A stretch of DNA of 64,000 nt, taken from contig CM049313.1 in assembly GCA_026874595.1 (NCBI GenBank), positions 21,407,508-21,471,507 of the forward strand, written 5' to 3'. Of this stretch, positions 36,196 to 48,645 are shown piece by piece. Position 1 is the stretch's first letter. Each line of letters opens with the position of its first letter. The stretch is from Sipunculus nudus (Eukaryota; Annelida; Sipuncula; Golfingiida; Sipunculidae). The position numbers were made by a program, and so were the translations under genes. The notes beneath the pieces were generated by a model. The model was not told the DNA's origin and did not search any database. It saw only the letters and a list, made by a program, of their open reading frames with translations.

Positions 36196-36495
36196 AGCAG
36201 GTCAAGTTTGGACCCACTAGGGTTTCTCAGACACCCATCAGCTGATCACCCAAAGCACTCTGGTATTAAAGACAGATGGCACGGCAGGCCCCGCACAGCA
36301 GAAATAACATATGTATTTCTCGATTCTAATAGCATGAAGTTTGGACATATTGCAATTTTTTATTGCAAACAAGGGCATAGAGGCACAAATACTCCACCGC
36401 CTTATGTTTAACTAGGAAAATGTGGCTTCAGTGATGGGGCGGAAAGGACGGGCGGACGGACGCGGACCATTTTAGTAGTCCTCCCTACTACTAAA

Positions 36496-36521
36496 GGGGG
36501 TGGGGGGGGGGGGGGGGGGGG
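36496..36521 (+). repeat. Poly(G) tract
   Basis: Five G, one T, then a run of 20 G. It is preceded by a hairpin TTTAGTAG...CTACTAAA. Confidence 0.9.
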
Positions 36522-37644
36522 CTAAAAATGGCGAATTACTCAGGTCAGTATAAGAAAGGAGGCACTTACTATAGGATCATAGTAATATTAATCTTAGAAA
36601 TATTGAAATGTTAATTATTACAACAATATTGCAAAATGGCAAATATACAACAACATTAGTACACATTAGTAAAAATCCGCCCTGTCCTCCTGTTTAAACT
36701 GCAAAAAAATCATACAGCTTATCATACAGCTAAGACAAATATTAGAAATGTAAAACTGATGTTACATTTTTGAGAATTTATTATTTCAGTACCAAACCAA
36801 TATTATCTATATAGATGCAATGCATAATTTAAACAATTTTCTGTATATTAAATCATTTGCTAAAATTAACTATTATGTTAAAAAGAAAACGGTGAATTAA
36901 GAAATGTTAAAATCGTGACATCCCTGAATAATTAAATATTAACCTACAAACCAGCAGAAACCTTGCAAGCCTTCATTTGAATTTATCACGTATTTAGGTA
37001 TGGTGACCCTATATATATTCTAAATGAAAGTATATATTTTGAGATAATACAAATATAAGGGATGAGCACCAGATAAAAAATCAAATACATACATATATAT
37101 ATATTTATTAGGAAGCAAGGTCTAAAGAATATTCGATCCGGCACACAGTATAAGACATTTCTCCTATTGTTGGTGGTTAAAAATACGGGTTCATCGCACG
37201 ATATCACGCTGAGTGACGTATTATTTTTTTGTCCAGCGTGACGAAACGATGTCGCCAGGAGTCTGGGGTTTTTATTGACATTCCTTGAAGTCGTATATAT
37301 TGTGATCCCATCGGCGACAGCACCGTGTCCTTTTTTTATAATTTTATCAAATCAGGACAAGTACGGAATAGCGTAAAACAGCCTCGTTCCCGAGCAGAGC
37401 CTGTTGGGTACACTTGTCACAGAAATTGATGTAGACAGACACTAAATGGAAGATAAATAAGTATTGGGAGGCAACGAGTCGGTTGATTATGGCACAGAAT
37501 GGGCGATATAGGCCGGGTTCACTGACCGAGGAAAGGTTGACAGATTACAAGACCACGGTACATCGTATGCTCGGCTTTGGAACCAGCTCGGAACAGTACG
37601 GCCGTTTACTCCGAATATATATGTTAAACCTGTATAATAAGACC
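36522..37644. other. Gene-less stretch with an open segment
   Basis: AT-rich with no supported gene. The plus strand is open for about 68 codons to a TAG near 37640 in a locally GC-richer part (S-L-T-E-E-R-L-T-D-Y-K; G-F-G-T-S-S-E-Q-Y-G). That length is within chance for this composition. Confidence 0.35.
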
Positions 37645-37757
37645 AGGTGGTCTAATTAGACAGGTCAGTTTTAACTTATTTTTATGCATTCGGTTCACTT
37701 AAGGGTGGTCTTATAGACAGGTGGTCTTAATAGATAGGTGGTTTTTAAGACAGGTTC

Positions 37758-37813
<56 letters not shown>
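37645..37813. repeat. GGTGGTCT short repeats followed by (TA)n
   Basis: CAGGTGGTCTNATTAGACAGGT-type units recur irregularly from 37645 to 37758 and end at a (TA)n run (37762-37813). Confidence 0.65.
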
Positions 37814-37817
<4 letters not shown>

Positions 37818-38482
37818 AAATCATTCATTATCAATAATCATTATCATTTCTTTAATAAAGAAATTCCCACATTGTAAGGTTTCAAACAATATATTTATTT
37901 ATATAACAACCCCACAATATTATTATAGCTATGCAAGTTTTTTAGGATTTCTAAATAATGTATTTATTACATAAATGTAACATAATGTTTCCAGACTCAC
38001 ACCAGAACCAATTATATGATGCATAGCCTTGGAATGACCGAGCAATTAAATTCTATTATTTAGTTATGGACATAAATTGGTTTTCACTTTGTGACAGGAA
38101 GAAAACTTTAACTACACAAATCGAGAATCGCCCCTGCGCATTTTCAATTTTTAATTATGTATTTAAATTGGAGATAATATTTTCCGTAAGTACAAAAGTA
38201 ATTTATAAAAACTATAACAATACCAGCCAATACTCACTCACCAGAGCAGCCGAATACCACACATATATCTTCACATGCTCTTAATTTTTTGGTTTTGGTT
38301 ACGGTATTCGGGCGAAGTTGTAGGGACATTGTGTTTGATTCCTCATCGCCCTCAATTCATCTTCCTCATCAGAGAATAAAAAAATGCTGTCTTGGGGCGA
38401 GGCCCACATCTCACACCAACAAGCTCAGTCTGCAACAAGTCGCCGACTGGTCACAGACTCAGTCACCAGACCAAAACTCTCG
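37814..38482. other. Gene-less stretch
   Basis: No exon is recognised. GC content rises from about 38280 towards the flank of the next transposon. Confidence 0.35.
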
Positions 38483-39228
38483 TAAAGCCACGGTCACACT
38501 AGAGATATGACGAGGTTACGACCTGTCCACGACTGAAAATTTGAGGAATCGCCGGACAATCGTGACAAGAACGTGCGACCGATCGCGGAGGTCGTGGCTG
38601 ATCACTGGGTGAAAAATCGGTCGCAGGTGGTTTTTAAACATGTTCAAAATCCAGTTGCGACTGATTTGCAAATTTTGAGGTTGTAGGAGCTCGCAAGAAG
38701 GTTGTACCATCAGTCATTGGACATCGGACGACTAGTCGTGCATCATCGTGCGACAACTTGTTGATCGATTGGTCGTGCCACTGCTCGTGCCACCTCGCGA
38801 TTGGTGGCACCACTGGTTGTACGACCTTGTGATTCAAATTGCGACTCGCCAAGATCTCTCCCGACTTGTGGCACGACCATACGACTGGTCGTGCTATCAG
38901 CTCGGCAAACGTTGTAAAAAATGTTGGGATCTAGGGCTAAGCTCAGTCAGTCGTATTTACCTCCAATTGACAGTATATATCAGCTGATGCCACCCTGTAG
39001 ACTAGAGTTTATGCTGGTTCGGCTACAACTGGATCAACAACAACAGCTTGGCGCTATTGCCGCAGCTGCCATTCTGCAAATCACTGTTCTGTACGGGATC
39101 TAGCGGACGAAAGACTAGGGTTGATATCGGGCCCAAGAATATATACCCATACGATCGGTGGTACGACCAGTTGAACGACTAGTCGCAGGTCATTACGAAA
39201 CGTCGTACGATTGGTCGCTGGTCGCTAA

Positions 39229-41096
39229 AGCCGACGGCTCACTTACCGATTTTACCGGCCGATTCATAGGATCGGCCGACAATGTACCGACGGGGGTACA
39301 TTTTCGTGTAGTGTGAAACCCCAAGCGACGCGATTTTGTCGGCGTCGGCGTGAAAAATCGCCGTCGCCAAGAGTCTGGCACTGTCAAAGAAAATCGGCCG
39401 ATTTATTCGGGCGATTAGCGAAATCGTGTAATGAGCCAATGTTGGCGACAAAGTCGGCCGATTTTTTTTATTTATGTATGGTCAGAGTTCACGTTCTGTA
39501 CATTAGCACAATTAGTCATTATAAGTATATATTGTATAATGACATATTTCTGTATTTTAAAAAGAATTAAAGACAGATTTTGGTAAAGATTCAAACTTCA
39601 TGTATTCCTATAAGACGACCTGCAATTTATTAATCATTATAAAGGAGTATCAATTCATATAATTACAATATGCGAACGTTTTTGTAAACATAAGACTGAA
39701 CGAACAGGTCTATGTTTGCAAACGCCTATTTATTGCTGGGCTGTTGAGCAATCCTTCCAATTGTTTGACGAGCTACTCTGAACAATTAACTCAAGCGTAT
39801 AAGAAACAATAACACAATTCAATACTTACAACTCATGGATTGCATTAATCAACTGTATATCTGCTTGTAATTTCTGACTATCATTATAAAGTTCTTTCCT
39901 TAAGATAGTTTTTTGTCCTATCACAGTTTTTTGTCCTGTCACAGGTTCCCCTTAAAGTCAGCAAAAACAAAGGTGCCAAAGAAGAAAGTGTATAAATAAA
40001 AATATAAGCCCCAAGTAATTGTAAATGAGAGAAGACATGAATGAATAGCCGAAAACTTTTGAGTGATGCAATATCCAGTCCAGTGCACGCAGCAATACCT
40101 GATGTTTACAGGTAACCCAATAGGCAAAAGGGTCCATGTGAACGGATCTCTGGTACACTTTTTTTTCATGGAGTCAGCGGCATTGCTGGCGATGCTGTAC
40201 TTTAATACGTTTTAATATATTTAATCTGACAGAGAACAGAGAGTCGTCAGATATATAACTGATCATCACTTGCTACGGGAATTAATAATTAAAATTAAAA
40301 CCTAATCACGAAACATATCTGCTGCTGTTGGCGTTTGTTGTGTGTAGCAGTCAAATGAAAAAGGATGATAAAGTGTTTGCTGGTTTATACAGGACAGAAG
40401 AATACATATAACTTCTTTAAATTTCTAGAAACAGGAAATCCTAGAAATCACACAAACATGCAATAGAATGTCATTTTCTAAATTAGAGTTCGTGTCCGGT
40501 GAAATAGCCCTTCTGAATGTAGTATCCTGATGCTGGATGTTTGGTTTTACCAAATCCTGCAGATCAGCCGCCGCAGTCGTTTTTTGAAGGGTTTGAGACC
40601 AATCCTTTCGGACATTTTCCGGACCTGGGGACCTTTCTTTAGGTTTTGTTATAAGTGCTCCTGGTTTGGACCCCTCTTTTCTTAAATCCTGGACCCGCCC
40701 GTGAGATATGCGGAGAAAACCATTAAGTTGAGGAAGGATGATTCAACCCTCCTGTCTCAGTTCGCATACAAGTGTATTGTTCATATGCCACTAGTTCCTT
40801 TCCTCTCTCAAGCCGAGGTTTAACCGACAGGTCACTCTTCCGACACAGTATATCTCTCTGGATAATACACAAAGCGAACACATATTTCCTTTCTCCTAGA
40901 AACCCAGTATCAGATCGCTATAATGAGACAGACTCCTATCACCGATAATCGACAGGTGGGAACACGCGCGTCGGTAAATGTGACGCCGAAAATCGGCCAA
41001 CTAAATAGAGCCGATTTTAAGTCGATTTTGAGAAAATCTACCAAAAAAATAGACCGACAATGTCGCTTGATAAAATCGGGTTGTGAGCACCCGGCT
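39229..41096. mobile_element. PIF/Harbinger-like element (inner, nested)
   Basis: Inverted ends are AGCCGACGGCTCAC...CCGATTTTA from 39229 and, read on the minus strand, AGCCGGGTGCTCACAACCC from 41096, matching at about three quarters of positions over 25 bases. TAA flanks both ends (39226-39228, 41097-41099). CGGCCGATTTT-like repeats fill both subterminal regions (39250-39470 and 40960-41080). The interior is AT-rich without a recognisable transposase and carries a hAT-like MITE half copy (40667-40703). The end sequence differs from that of the outer element, so this is a second family that jumped into the first. Confidence 0.68.
40667..40703 (-). mobile_element. hAT-like MITE half copy
   Basis: The minus strand reads GGGCGGGTCCAGGATTTAAG then AAAAGAGGGGTCC, close to the left half of 10985-11078. 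It makes a third nesting level inside the two Harbinger-like elements. Confidence 0.5.
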
Positions 41097-41700
41097 TAAG
41101 ACTTGTCGTACGATCAATTTTAATCGCAACGACTAGTCGCACGACAGATTTCGCGACCGATCGTCACTAGTTCTGGTTAATCGTGCAACCGAGCGTGCCA
41201 CCAGTCGTGCGATTACCTATTACCAGTACCAAGTACTCGCGACCATTTCAGAATCAGGACAAATTTGTGGAGACTGGTCGTGCGACTACCAGATCGTGGT
41301 AAATCGCACGATTAAACTGTCGTACGGTTAAGTGTGACCGTAGCTTAACCAATTGGATGATTCTCAGTCGCAAGTTGCAAATCGCATCGCAAGTGTTTTG
41401 ATATGTCAGAAACCTTGCGATCGTCAGCGACCGCAAGTCGCGTCGGAAGGCCATGCGATTATAATTGGCGACCAGTCTCAGATTTCTACCGATTTTAGTT
41501 GCATCGCAGCATTATCGTCAGTGGGCGGCGGGCTTTAGATATAAATAGTAAAAGGATTCCGGGAAACTAACAATATTTATATCAGTCAATAATAAATATT
41601 AACGCACACGGTCAGTTATACTGAAACACATTGACTTTCCTTGAAAAGGGGTCGAGAAAAATTGGAATGACGCTTAATTTTGGACTCTCAGATTTAAGAT

Positions 41701-42041
41701 GCGTTTCCCCTTATGTGGAACGGACACAGATGGGGTACAGATACGGATCCGGATCCGGATACGATCAGTTTATATCCACTTATACATTCATTAAACGTAC
41801 GGATACGGCTCGTGTTTAACGTATGAATATATACGTGTAATTTTATATTATTCCTAAATGTAATATAAGTTAAGCTCAGTATAAATTTAATATAATATAT
41901 AAAATACAAAAGAAACTATGTATAAACATGAGTACATATAGATACAAATGATAGACCTTCTATTTATTTAATTTATTTTGGTTCCAATCGTAACCGTGTC
42001 CGTATCCTTTTCCGTATCCCCGACCCCACAAATGGAAACAC
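41701..42041. mobile_element. MITE with GYGTTTCC ends
   Basis: The left end GCGTTTCCCCTTATGTGG (41701) pairs with the right end CCACAAATGGAAACAC (to 42041). The subterminal parts both hold CGGATACGG / CCGTATCC repeats, including a GGATCCGGATCCGGATA run at 41746-41762. The interior is AT-rich and non-coding. No target duplication is obvious. Confidence 0.6.
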
Positions 42042-43683
42042 AGCTTATGGCATTAAGCAAACAAGTAAACTTCTCTTGCCAGTACATAAGCACGTCGCGT
42101 TGAAATGTTGTGAAGATGATCGATGTCGTGACGTGCAGGAATTGTATAGAAATTATTATTATTCTGTGACAAAGGTGGGCGTTGGAGGTCGGTCACACCG
42201 TGCAAAAACTGTCAATCAATGGAGAAACTGTATTACGGCGGTGACACCAGCGAGTAGGAGTACGGGTGTGGATGACTGATATTGACAACTTGTGCCTCAG
42301 GCTCAAAATGATGAAAAGCACACATTGTGTCATTTTTAGTACAGAAATTCAATTATTAATCTTTAGACTGCTACCCGTTCCTGTGTAGTTCATATAGTTC
42401 CAGATATATGGCCATGCAATAGGCCCTTCGCGAATGTAAACCTTCTCAGGATTTATGGAAAAATATGAGAAATGACCCCTTAGGACACACCTGGCATCGT
42501 TTTCGACAGGTCAAGACTGAAAACGGACATATTTTAGGCCTGACCATGCACGGAGAATTGCGTGACAGAAGTCGAGTGGTATTACCGTCAGTTATAATAT
42601 GGACACCGTATTGCATTTTGCAGTAAAAATACGAAATAAAATTAGAAGATAAACAGTACTTGGTACCTCTCATGATAAGATTGGTAAGTGTTTTTACCTG
42701 AACCAGGGGTAAAATGATATATTAACCATGTGCGGCAATGGCCAGTGTTCCTTATATTTTTAATCTGATTAAGGTGAGTGATCTAGTGGTCTACCGGGAA
42801 AGAAAGCGTCATTTATACTTGGTCTCCGTTGATGTCAAACGGCTTTTTCCGGTGACAGAAATCACTGTTGGCCCTTGACTTGGACAAAGACACGTCGTAT
42901 ATTCCTATCAGCTTTGGTTTTGCTGAGTAGGCTGTATCGGAGCTATAGCCCCATTGCTTATCAACCATGAAATCTTATTCATCCTCGATATATTACAGAA
43001 AATACTTGCTGCTTAAACTTACGAAATGGTAAGCTACAGCTGTGAGTACGACCTTTACCGTGCATTACAACCCATATATTTAAGGATCCTATCTTTGCAA
43101 CGCGCGGGAGAATATTCGTAGCGATGAAATATTACCCTTCGCACAAGATTGCGAAAGGAAAGCATATAAATAAGTCACAATAAATCTGTATCGGACCTGG
43201 GCTAAATATATATCATGAATCCCTATTAAATTAACTAGTGATACATTTTAGTTTGTAAAACTTAGAATGTTCCGACAGATAGCATATGGTCATAAATCTT
43301 AAAGCCTGCATGACAGGTACAGTATATAAGTATATCCGTGAAACCTTTGGTACAATCTTTCAGAGCAACATAAATCCCAGTATATCTATTAATGAGGCGT
43401 CAGAGGAAAGCTGGAATATATAATTTATTTTTTTTTTGCTGTTCGATAGATTCGGATTGACTGGGCAACAGTTTCAACGCATTGTAGGGATTATTTTAAT
43501 AATTCCATGAATGTAGGCGGCAGAGGTTAATTCATCAGATTTGTCTTGTCTTTCTTGGGTGGGGAGATTTTTTTCCCAGCAGAGGTAAGCGGTCTCAAGT
43601 GCATGGTTTCAAGTTAGGATTATGCTAATAAAACATAAAACGTCCAATATAGCTCACATAGTTTTGCAACCATGGCGTTGGGT
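42042..43683. other. Gene-less stretch with one weak exon candidate
   Basis: At 42083-42174 an acceptor-like CTTCTCTTGCCAG is followed by an open stretch (K-C-C-E-D-D-R-C-R-D-V) ending AAAG|GTGGGC. I judge it below the threshold. The rest shows nothing. Confidence 0.3.
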
Positions 43684-43725
43684 GGGGGGGGGGGGGGGAG
43701 AGAGAGGGGGGGGGGGGGGGGGGGG
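43684..43725 (+). repeat. Poly(G) tract with GAGAGAGAG interruption
   Basis: Two long G runs around a short GA repeat. Confidence 0.9.
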
Positions 43726-44553
43726 TATGCGGTCTGTGAGTGCTTTCAAATAAAAATCATATTACTTCAAATTCTACATCATTTAAATAAAACGGGGGTC
43801 AACCAGTTTCCCATACCTAACTTTACAGGAAGAGTTCGAAATGAATTTTAATTATATATTGAATATTGCGTTCTGAGATTGCTTGCAGATAAGGATTATA
43901 TTATATAAATTTATATATTTATTTCTACATGTACATCACGCTTGGTGGTGATACAGGGGTTAAATTGTTCGGCATGGTCGTGTTTTGTGGGTGAACCTTG
44001 ATCGGTACCGATCAGCGCAATACCTTAAATTTCACATTGAAAAATCTTGTTTCCTTTCTCTTGTCATTTTGTTTGCCTCAGATCTCCAATATGGCTCAAT
44101 TTCAAAAGGTGAAATTTAGGTGCAGAATTAGTCGTAGGTCACAGATTTACACTTATATTTATATTTAATCCATTATCGTCCACTTTTGTCCTTTTCTGCG
44201 CCGAATCTGCAATATTGCTTATTTTTCAATACTGACCTTTCGACAAAATATTAGTTAAATTTAAAGACAGATTTGCACCTGACTTTTTACCTAGCCCTAT
44301 TATTTGCAAGCCATCCAAGCATTGGCCTTATAGTCATATGTCATATAGATATACCTAATGTTCAATTACATATCCTGTGTCATCTCTATTTCTGCTCATT
44401 TGAAGGCAACCTGGGAGGGAGGGCTCTAGCCTTGACTATTCGACTCAGTAGGTAACGGGCTAATTGGGCTGGTAAGCCTACTCGAGTCGTGATACAAGTA
44501 ATATCGAGGAATGTATCGCAGTGGTCTTGCATTAGATTGCATTCATATTGTGG
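43726..44553. other. Gene-less stretch with a 16-bp palindrome
   Basis: TGATCGGTACCGATCA at 43999-44014 is a perfect palindrome. No gene is recognised. Confidence 0.4.
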
Positions 44554-45000
44554 TAAACGGCCCATAATCTCAATATTATGCTAAGAATGATGAGTAAACA
44601 CAATATTTTTCATGTGAGCTCACAACCCGAACTGAAACACCGTCTCCATTTACACGAGTCATTTCCTGTATCGCATGTGTGCTGTAACCCGTTGAGCCAT
44701 GCTTGTGTTCATGCGGTCATACACGCAACAAACATGCCTAGGGGTTTACCAATGTGCTGGGTTAAACGGATTTTTTTCTCGCTCATGTTTGGTATAATTA
44801 GAAAGTACGCACAAAAAATGCTAACGATTGGTCTGGATTACGTTGTTTGACAGTGTACCTGGAGGCCATGAAGCGTTGTCAGAAATGACGAAAATGTTTG
44901 CATCTTCATAGGGCCTTATATTGCGTTCCTCAGACTTAGATGTAATGACACTCTGGCGCCAGTGATCTGGTCGTAATGCCAGAAGGTCGATATGACGCTA
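44554..45000 (+). repeat. Dispersed repeat, partner of 12188-12610
   Basis: Same order of blocks as at 12188-12610, with the clearest match at TAACGATTGGTCTGG (44820). It is more diverged upstream. Confidence 0.55.
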
Positions 45001-45045
45001 AGAGGGCATAAGACCGGGGTTCGGTTTTTACAGGCGGACGTGGGT

Positions 45046-45439
45046 GGGGGGGGGGGGGGGGGGTTAAAGGGGGCGGGAAGGCCATTGCATGTAAATAAGA
45101 CCCCTGCTAAAACTGGCCATCTATCCGATTACATCGAGCGGACACACAAACGTCCAGCTGTTTATGTTTATAAATTTTTTTGTTTTACTTTAGACATTTC
45201 AACTGTATCGTGATATCTAGGACCAGAGTTTTCTTAAACAAGGGGGGTAACAGCCTGTGACGCCCAAAAAGTGATTCTCAGGGGGTGCAGGGGGGGGGGG
45301 GGGTGATGGGGGGGGGGGGGGGTTTGGTTGTGGCGGTTGGGGGAGGGGGGGGGGGTGTTGGACATTATCCCTAACTTTTTAGGGGTGGACGACAAAGAAG
45401 TTTTTGCATCCTTCACTCTTTTTAGGGGGGGGGGGGGGG
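45046..45439 (+). repeat. Cluster of poly(G) tracts
   Basis: G runs at 45046-45063, 45290-45303, 45308-45322, 45339-45355 and 45426-45439, all on the plus strand. This can form G-quadruplexes. Proline-rich open frames on the minus strand are artefacts of the runs. Confidence 0.9.
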
Positions 45440-46789
45440 TAAACACACAATTTTAGTATTTTAAACTGAGATTAGTTGTACTTAATAGAACCTAGATTTG
45501 TAACATTTTCATCAGTAATCCTTAATTTGTGCATATCATATTGAGATAAAATCGTAAATGACTTGTGTTAATTGTCTCACAGAATTATCATAAATGTAAG
45601 CCATTCCCAGATGTTGAATGTTTATTAAAATGTAAATTAAGAATAATATTGTCGTGAAAACAGAGCAAAAATAATTTTTGTATCATGAATTTTAGGGAGC
45701 ATCGCTGGCAAACACCACCAAATTTATTATGAATCCAACAGCTGTTTCAAATGCATATAAGACCCCATAGAGTTTATATTTTATAAGCCTGATACCAAGC
45801 TCTTTCTAATGGCATTTGTATATATGAAATTAACATAAATTTATCATATGAAATTTTAACATTTAACAAAAATTCTAAATAGCACACAATTTAATATTTA
45901 ATATGTTTATGTCAAACGACATGACAATATCTCAAAGCTTTGTTTTGGTTTTTCTTTACCATGTTTCTTTCATGCTTAAAAATATTTTTTTTTTCAAAAT
46001 TTTAAAACTAAAATGTGTTAGAAAGAAAAACACAAGAAGGGCATAAATAATGTCTAGTTGTTTGATATTAGTTCATGAAACTTGGTTTGCTTAAAATTGT
46101 GTACCATTTAAAGAAAATAGGAACACCACATCAGGTTTAAAATGATGTACACTTCATGGACTTAATATTAATTTTAAAAGACTTTTTTGGTTGTTTCTGC
46201 CAGGGATGATGGGAAGTTGGCAACTCCTGTCGTATGATCCCTTCACATTTGAACAGCAAACAAGGCTCATGCTTGCTAATTTTTATATCATAGGTGTCAG
46301 AAGAACGATTGACAAAGCAGGTACAATCGAAAACCTTACGGGACGGGGTGGGTTGTGTTCGTCCGCTGTGTTTACATTTAACCGAAGCATTCGTCTAATT
46401 TCCCCCGAGAAAGGGTCTAGACTAATCTATCACCTCAAGATAGCGAGAAAAGGGTTAGCTTTTCCAGCTCCAGCTGCGACATTTCTTTTAGGAGTTATTC
46501 GGATATTGGAGAAAGTGCTGAAAGATCCCGTTGACTTGGTTTGAGGGTCGGGGAATCCCCCGAGCGTCTCTGATACCGTTATTAAACTGAAATTGACATT
46601 ATAGCGGGGCGGGCTCGTCCGCCATGTTACGACGTGACATCACAACTGACGTTATCCTCGATATAAACACAACTGTCTAAAAGCGTGACATTACTTCCGG
46701 AAAGGAGGCTGTGTTTTCACCCGTGTCTGTGAAGTATCCTTACGGTCATAACGTGGTCCTGATGGAGGGAGCCTGTTTTTTTAGTATTC
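45440..46789. other. Gene-less stretch, promoter-like patch at the end
   Basis: AT-rich to about 46170. The 117-codon plus-strand frame at 46191-46544 lacks recognisable motifs. At 46600-46740 there is a GC-box-like GGGGCGGG, CCGCCATGTT, TGACGTTA and CTTCCGGAA in close order, which resembles a TATA-less promoter, but a similar CGGGGTGGG...CGTCCGC patch at 46345-46375 suggests a repeat. Not called. Confidence 0.3.
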
Positions 46790-47258
46790 TTAAAGGGACC
46801 CACTCATCTAACTTTTGAAAATGAATTTATATGATTTCTGGCTTCCTTTTTGTATATTTTAATGATCTAAGGGTATTCTCGTTATGAAAAGTTCTTATAA
46901 CCCCCCTGTGAAGGATATATGAATTTGTTTATCAACAACATGTTTGTAAACACAGCAGTGTCGACAAACGGGAAAAACATGTAACCTAAGGTGACAGGTT
47001 GCAAATATGCGGGGGTAGAACGGACACTTGTTGCAAAACGCCATTTGCAAAGCTCTGGCTTATCTGACTTGCCTCCAGATGCCATTGTGGAATTTGTTTT
47101 GATTATTTTGGTGGGCCCCACATATTATATAAAGTTTATATAAACAAAACCAGTAGCCTGTGTGCAGTGATATCCACGTTTTCTGGCCTATTTTTATGAA
47201 AGTTCCAAGGGATTACCTTTAGTCTGTAAAGGTCAGATATGTGATTGGGCCCCTTTAA
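46790..47258. mobile_element. TTAA-flanked non-autonomous element, 469 bp
   Basis: Bounded by TTAA at 46790-46793 and 47255-47258. The ends are inverted: AGGGACCCACTCATCTAAC at the left, and on the minus strand AGGGGCCCAATCACATATC followed by TGACCTTTA at the right. TTAA flanks are typical of piggyBac-like insertion, so this is probably a piggyBac-type MITE. It has no ORF. Fragments lie at 21190-21480, 32107-32400 and 50228-50395. Confidence 0.65.
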
Positions 47259-47314
47259 GAAAGGTGAATTTGAGACAAGTGCACGCTGCATAATTTACTT
47301 GTTATTTAGTATTG

Positions 47315-47459
47315 GTTATAGCCCAATGAAACGTTATGCAAGCCGTGAGGTTTGCGAGGCTTGTGTCACATAGCAGGCGAGCCGTTTAGGCGAGCCTGCC
47401 ATGATTGACACAAGCCGAGCAAATCTCATGGCTTGCTTTACATTTCATTGGGCTATAAC
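47315..47459. mobile_element. Fold-back MITE, 145 bp
   Basis: Two arms of about 68 bases (GTTATAGCCCAATGAAACG... and ...CATTTCATTGGGCTATAAC) pair over nearly their whole length, including GGCTTGTGTCA and GCAGGC.GAGCC near the centre. The whole element could fold into one long hairpin. Confidence 0.75.
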
Positions 47460-47874
47460 TGATTTGTCCCACATGCCCCGCCTCCTTGGTCGAATTTCAC
47501 GCGTGTCTTTTTTTTGGCTACGCACCAGTTCTTTGCCATATTTTGAAAGTCGCCATGCAACATCACTTGCATGGTCACTTTTCAAGACCCTGTAATGCAA
47601 GCAGATTTGAACGTACAGTTAGAACAAAGGAAAATACGCCGCATGCGGGACAAATACTGGTAATACATCCAGATTACCTAGCGCGCACACTCACGCACTG
47701 CCTTCTGTTTTTGCATATTAATTTTCTTTTGTCACGTGATATCTTAGACCAGGGTTTTCAGGAACGCTGGGGGAAGATTTTTTTTAAGGATAGGACCATG
47801 GCCTGTTGGTGGCACTGTTCAATGAATGAGGATGAAGGAATTCATACGATAGGGGTGATATGTTATTATTAAGT

Positions 47875-48062
47875 CTTCTGGATTTCAGGTTTTATATGCA
47901 CGGGGTTAGGAATAATCCAGAAGTCATCACCTGTCGTTAAGACATTAAAACGGATGTCTGAGGTTCAAGCGAGATTTCACCAATGTGCCATTGAGACACT
48001 GGTGGGGTTCGAACCGGGAACCTTCAGCCCCGAAGTCAAACGCCTTAACCACTTGGTTACGT
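47875..48062 (-). mobile_element. tRNA-headed interspersed element, copy 3 (short)
   Basis: The minus strand has an A box CCAAGTGGTTAAGGC (48056-48042) and a perfect B box GGTTCGAACCC (48015-48005), the best preserved tRNA promoter in the window. The T and acceptor stems do not pair, so it is not a tRNA gene. The far end matches 3450-3510; the middle of the element is deleted. Bases 48063-48645 hold only AT-rich sequence. Confidence 0.65.
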
Positions 48063-48645
48063 CTGTGGAAGTGCCTGGACGCTAAAAATCTCATTCGGAC
48101 GCTCGTTTCTGGGAGTTCAATCGGCTGATGGGATGCGCGAATTTCTGGTTGTATGGGGTAGTAACTTAAAGCTGGCTCATGCGGCAGTCACTGACCATTG
48201 CCAACTACCTCAAATTAACCTGCAAGTTATGTAAATACTGTGCTGAAAGTGACCCTTTATTTAAAAAAGCAGATAATCGTACAATATTTGACAATATGTA
48301 ATGATAATGATTATGATAATGAAAATGATCATTATAATGATATGCTTATGATGAAGTATAAAAAAGATTCAATTTTACACAATCCAGAGATAATCCGGCC
48401 ATGTCAAGGACTACCATATCCAGGAAAAAATTTGGTATCGTACAATTCATACACGTGACAAATTTATCATATAGTTCATATGTGTCACCAAAGAGCTGTA
48501 ACTTTTTTATTTTTAATTGTGGTGTTGCATGCATCACATTTCGTGAGTGCATTATCGTGGTGTTGCACTTTTAAGTAAATATGGCAAAACTAGATAATTG
48601 TTTTCTCTAAATTGATGTATATTAATATACCACATCATGTTTCGC

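Larger units (their letters stand above)
38486..41345. mobile_element. PIF/Harbinger-like element (outer)
   Basis: Ends AGCCACGGTCACACT (38486-38500) and AGTGTGACCGTAGCT (41331-41345) are inverted at 14 of 15 positions. Both sides are flanked by TAA (38483-38485 and 41346-41348), the 3-bp target duplication typical of PIF/Harbinger. Both subterminal arms are packed with TCGTGCGAC-like repeats in both orientations. A 1.87-kb second element splits it, leaving about 990 bp. A short open frame in the left arm (about 38921-39103) contains a D-Q-Q-Q-Q-L-G-A-I-A-A-A-A block that vaguely resembles the low-complexity N-terminus of some animal Harbinger proteins. No transposase is present, so it is non-autonomous. 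Confidence 0.7.

Noticed and set aside
35602-36411. Ser/Leu-rich and Arg/Glu-rich proteins
   Set aside because: They are translations of the CT-rich tracts.
45234-45446. Proline-rich protein on the minus strand
   Set aside because: It arises from the plus-strand poly(G) runs.
46600-46740. TATA-less gene promoter (GC box, CCGCCATGTT, TGACGTTA, CTTCCGGAA)
   Set aside because: A similar patch lies at 46345-46375 and no exon follows on either strand, so it may be a repeat.
48005-48056. A working tRNA gene
   Set aside because: The A and B boxes are good but the acceptor and T stems do not pair, and the far end matches other copies of a SINE-like element.
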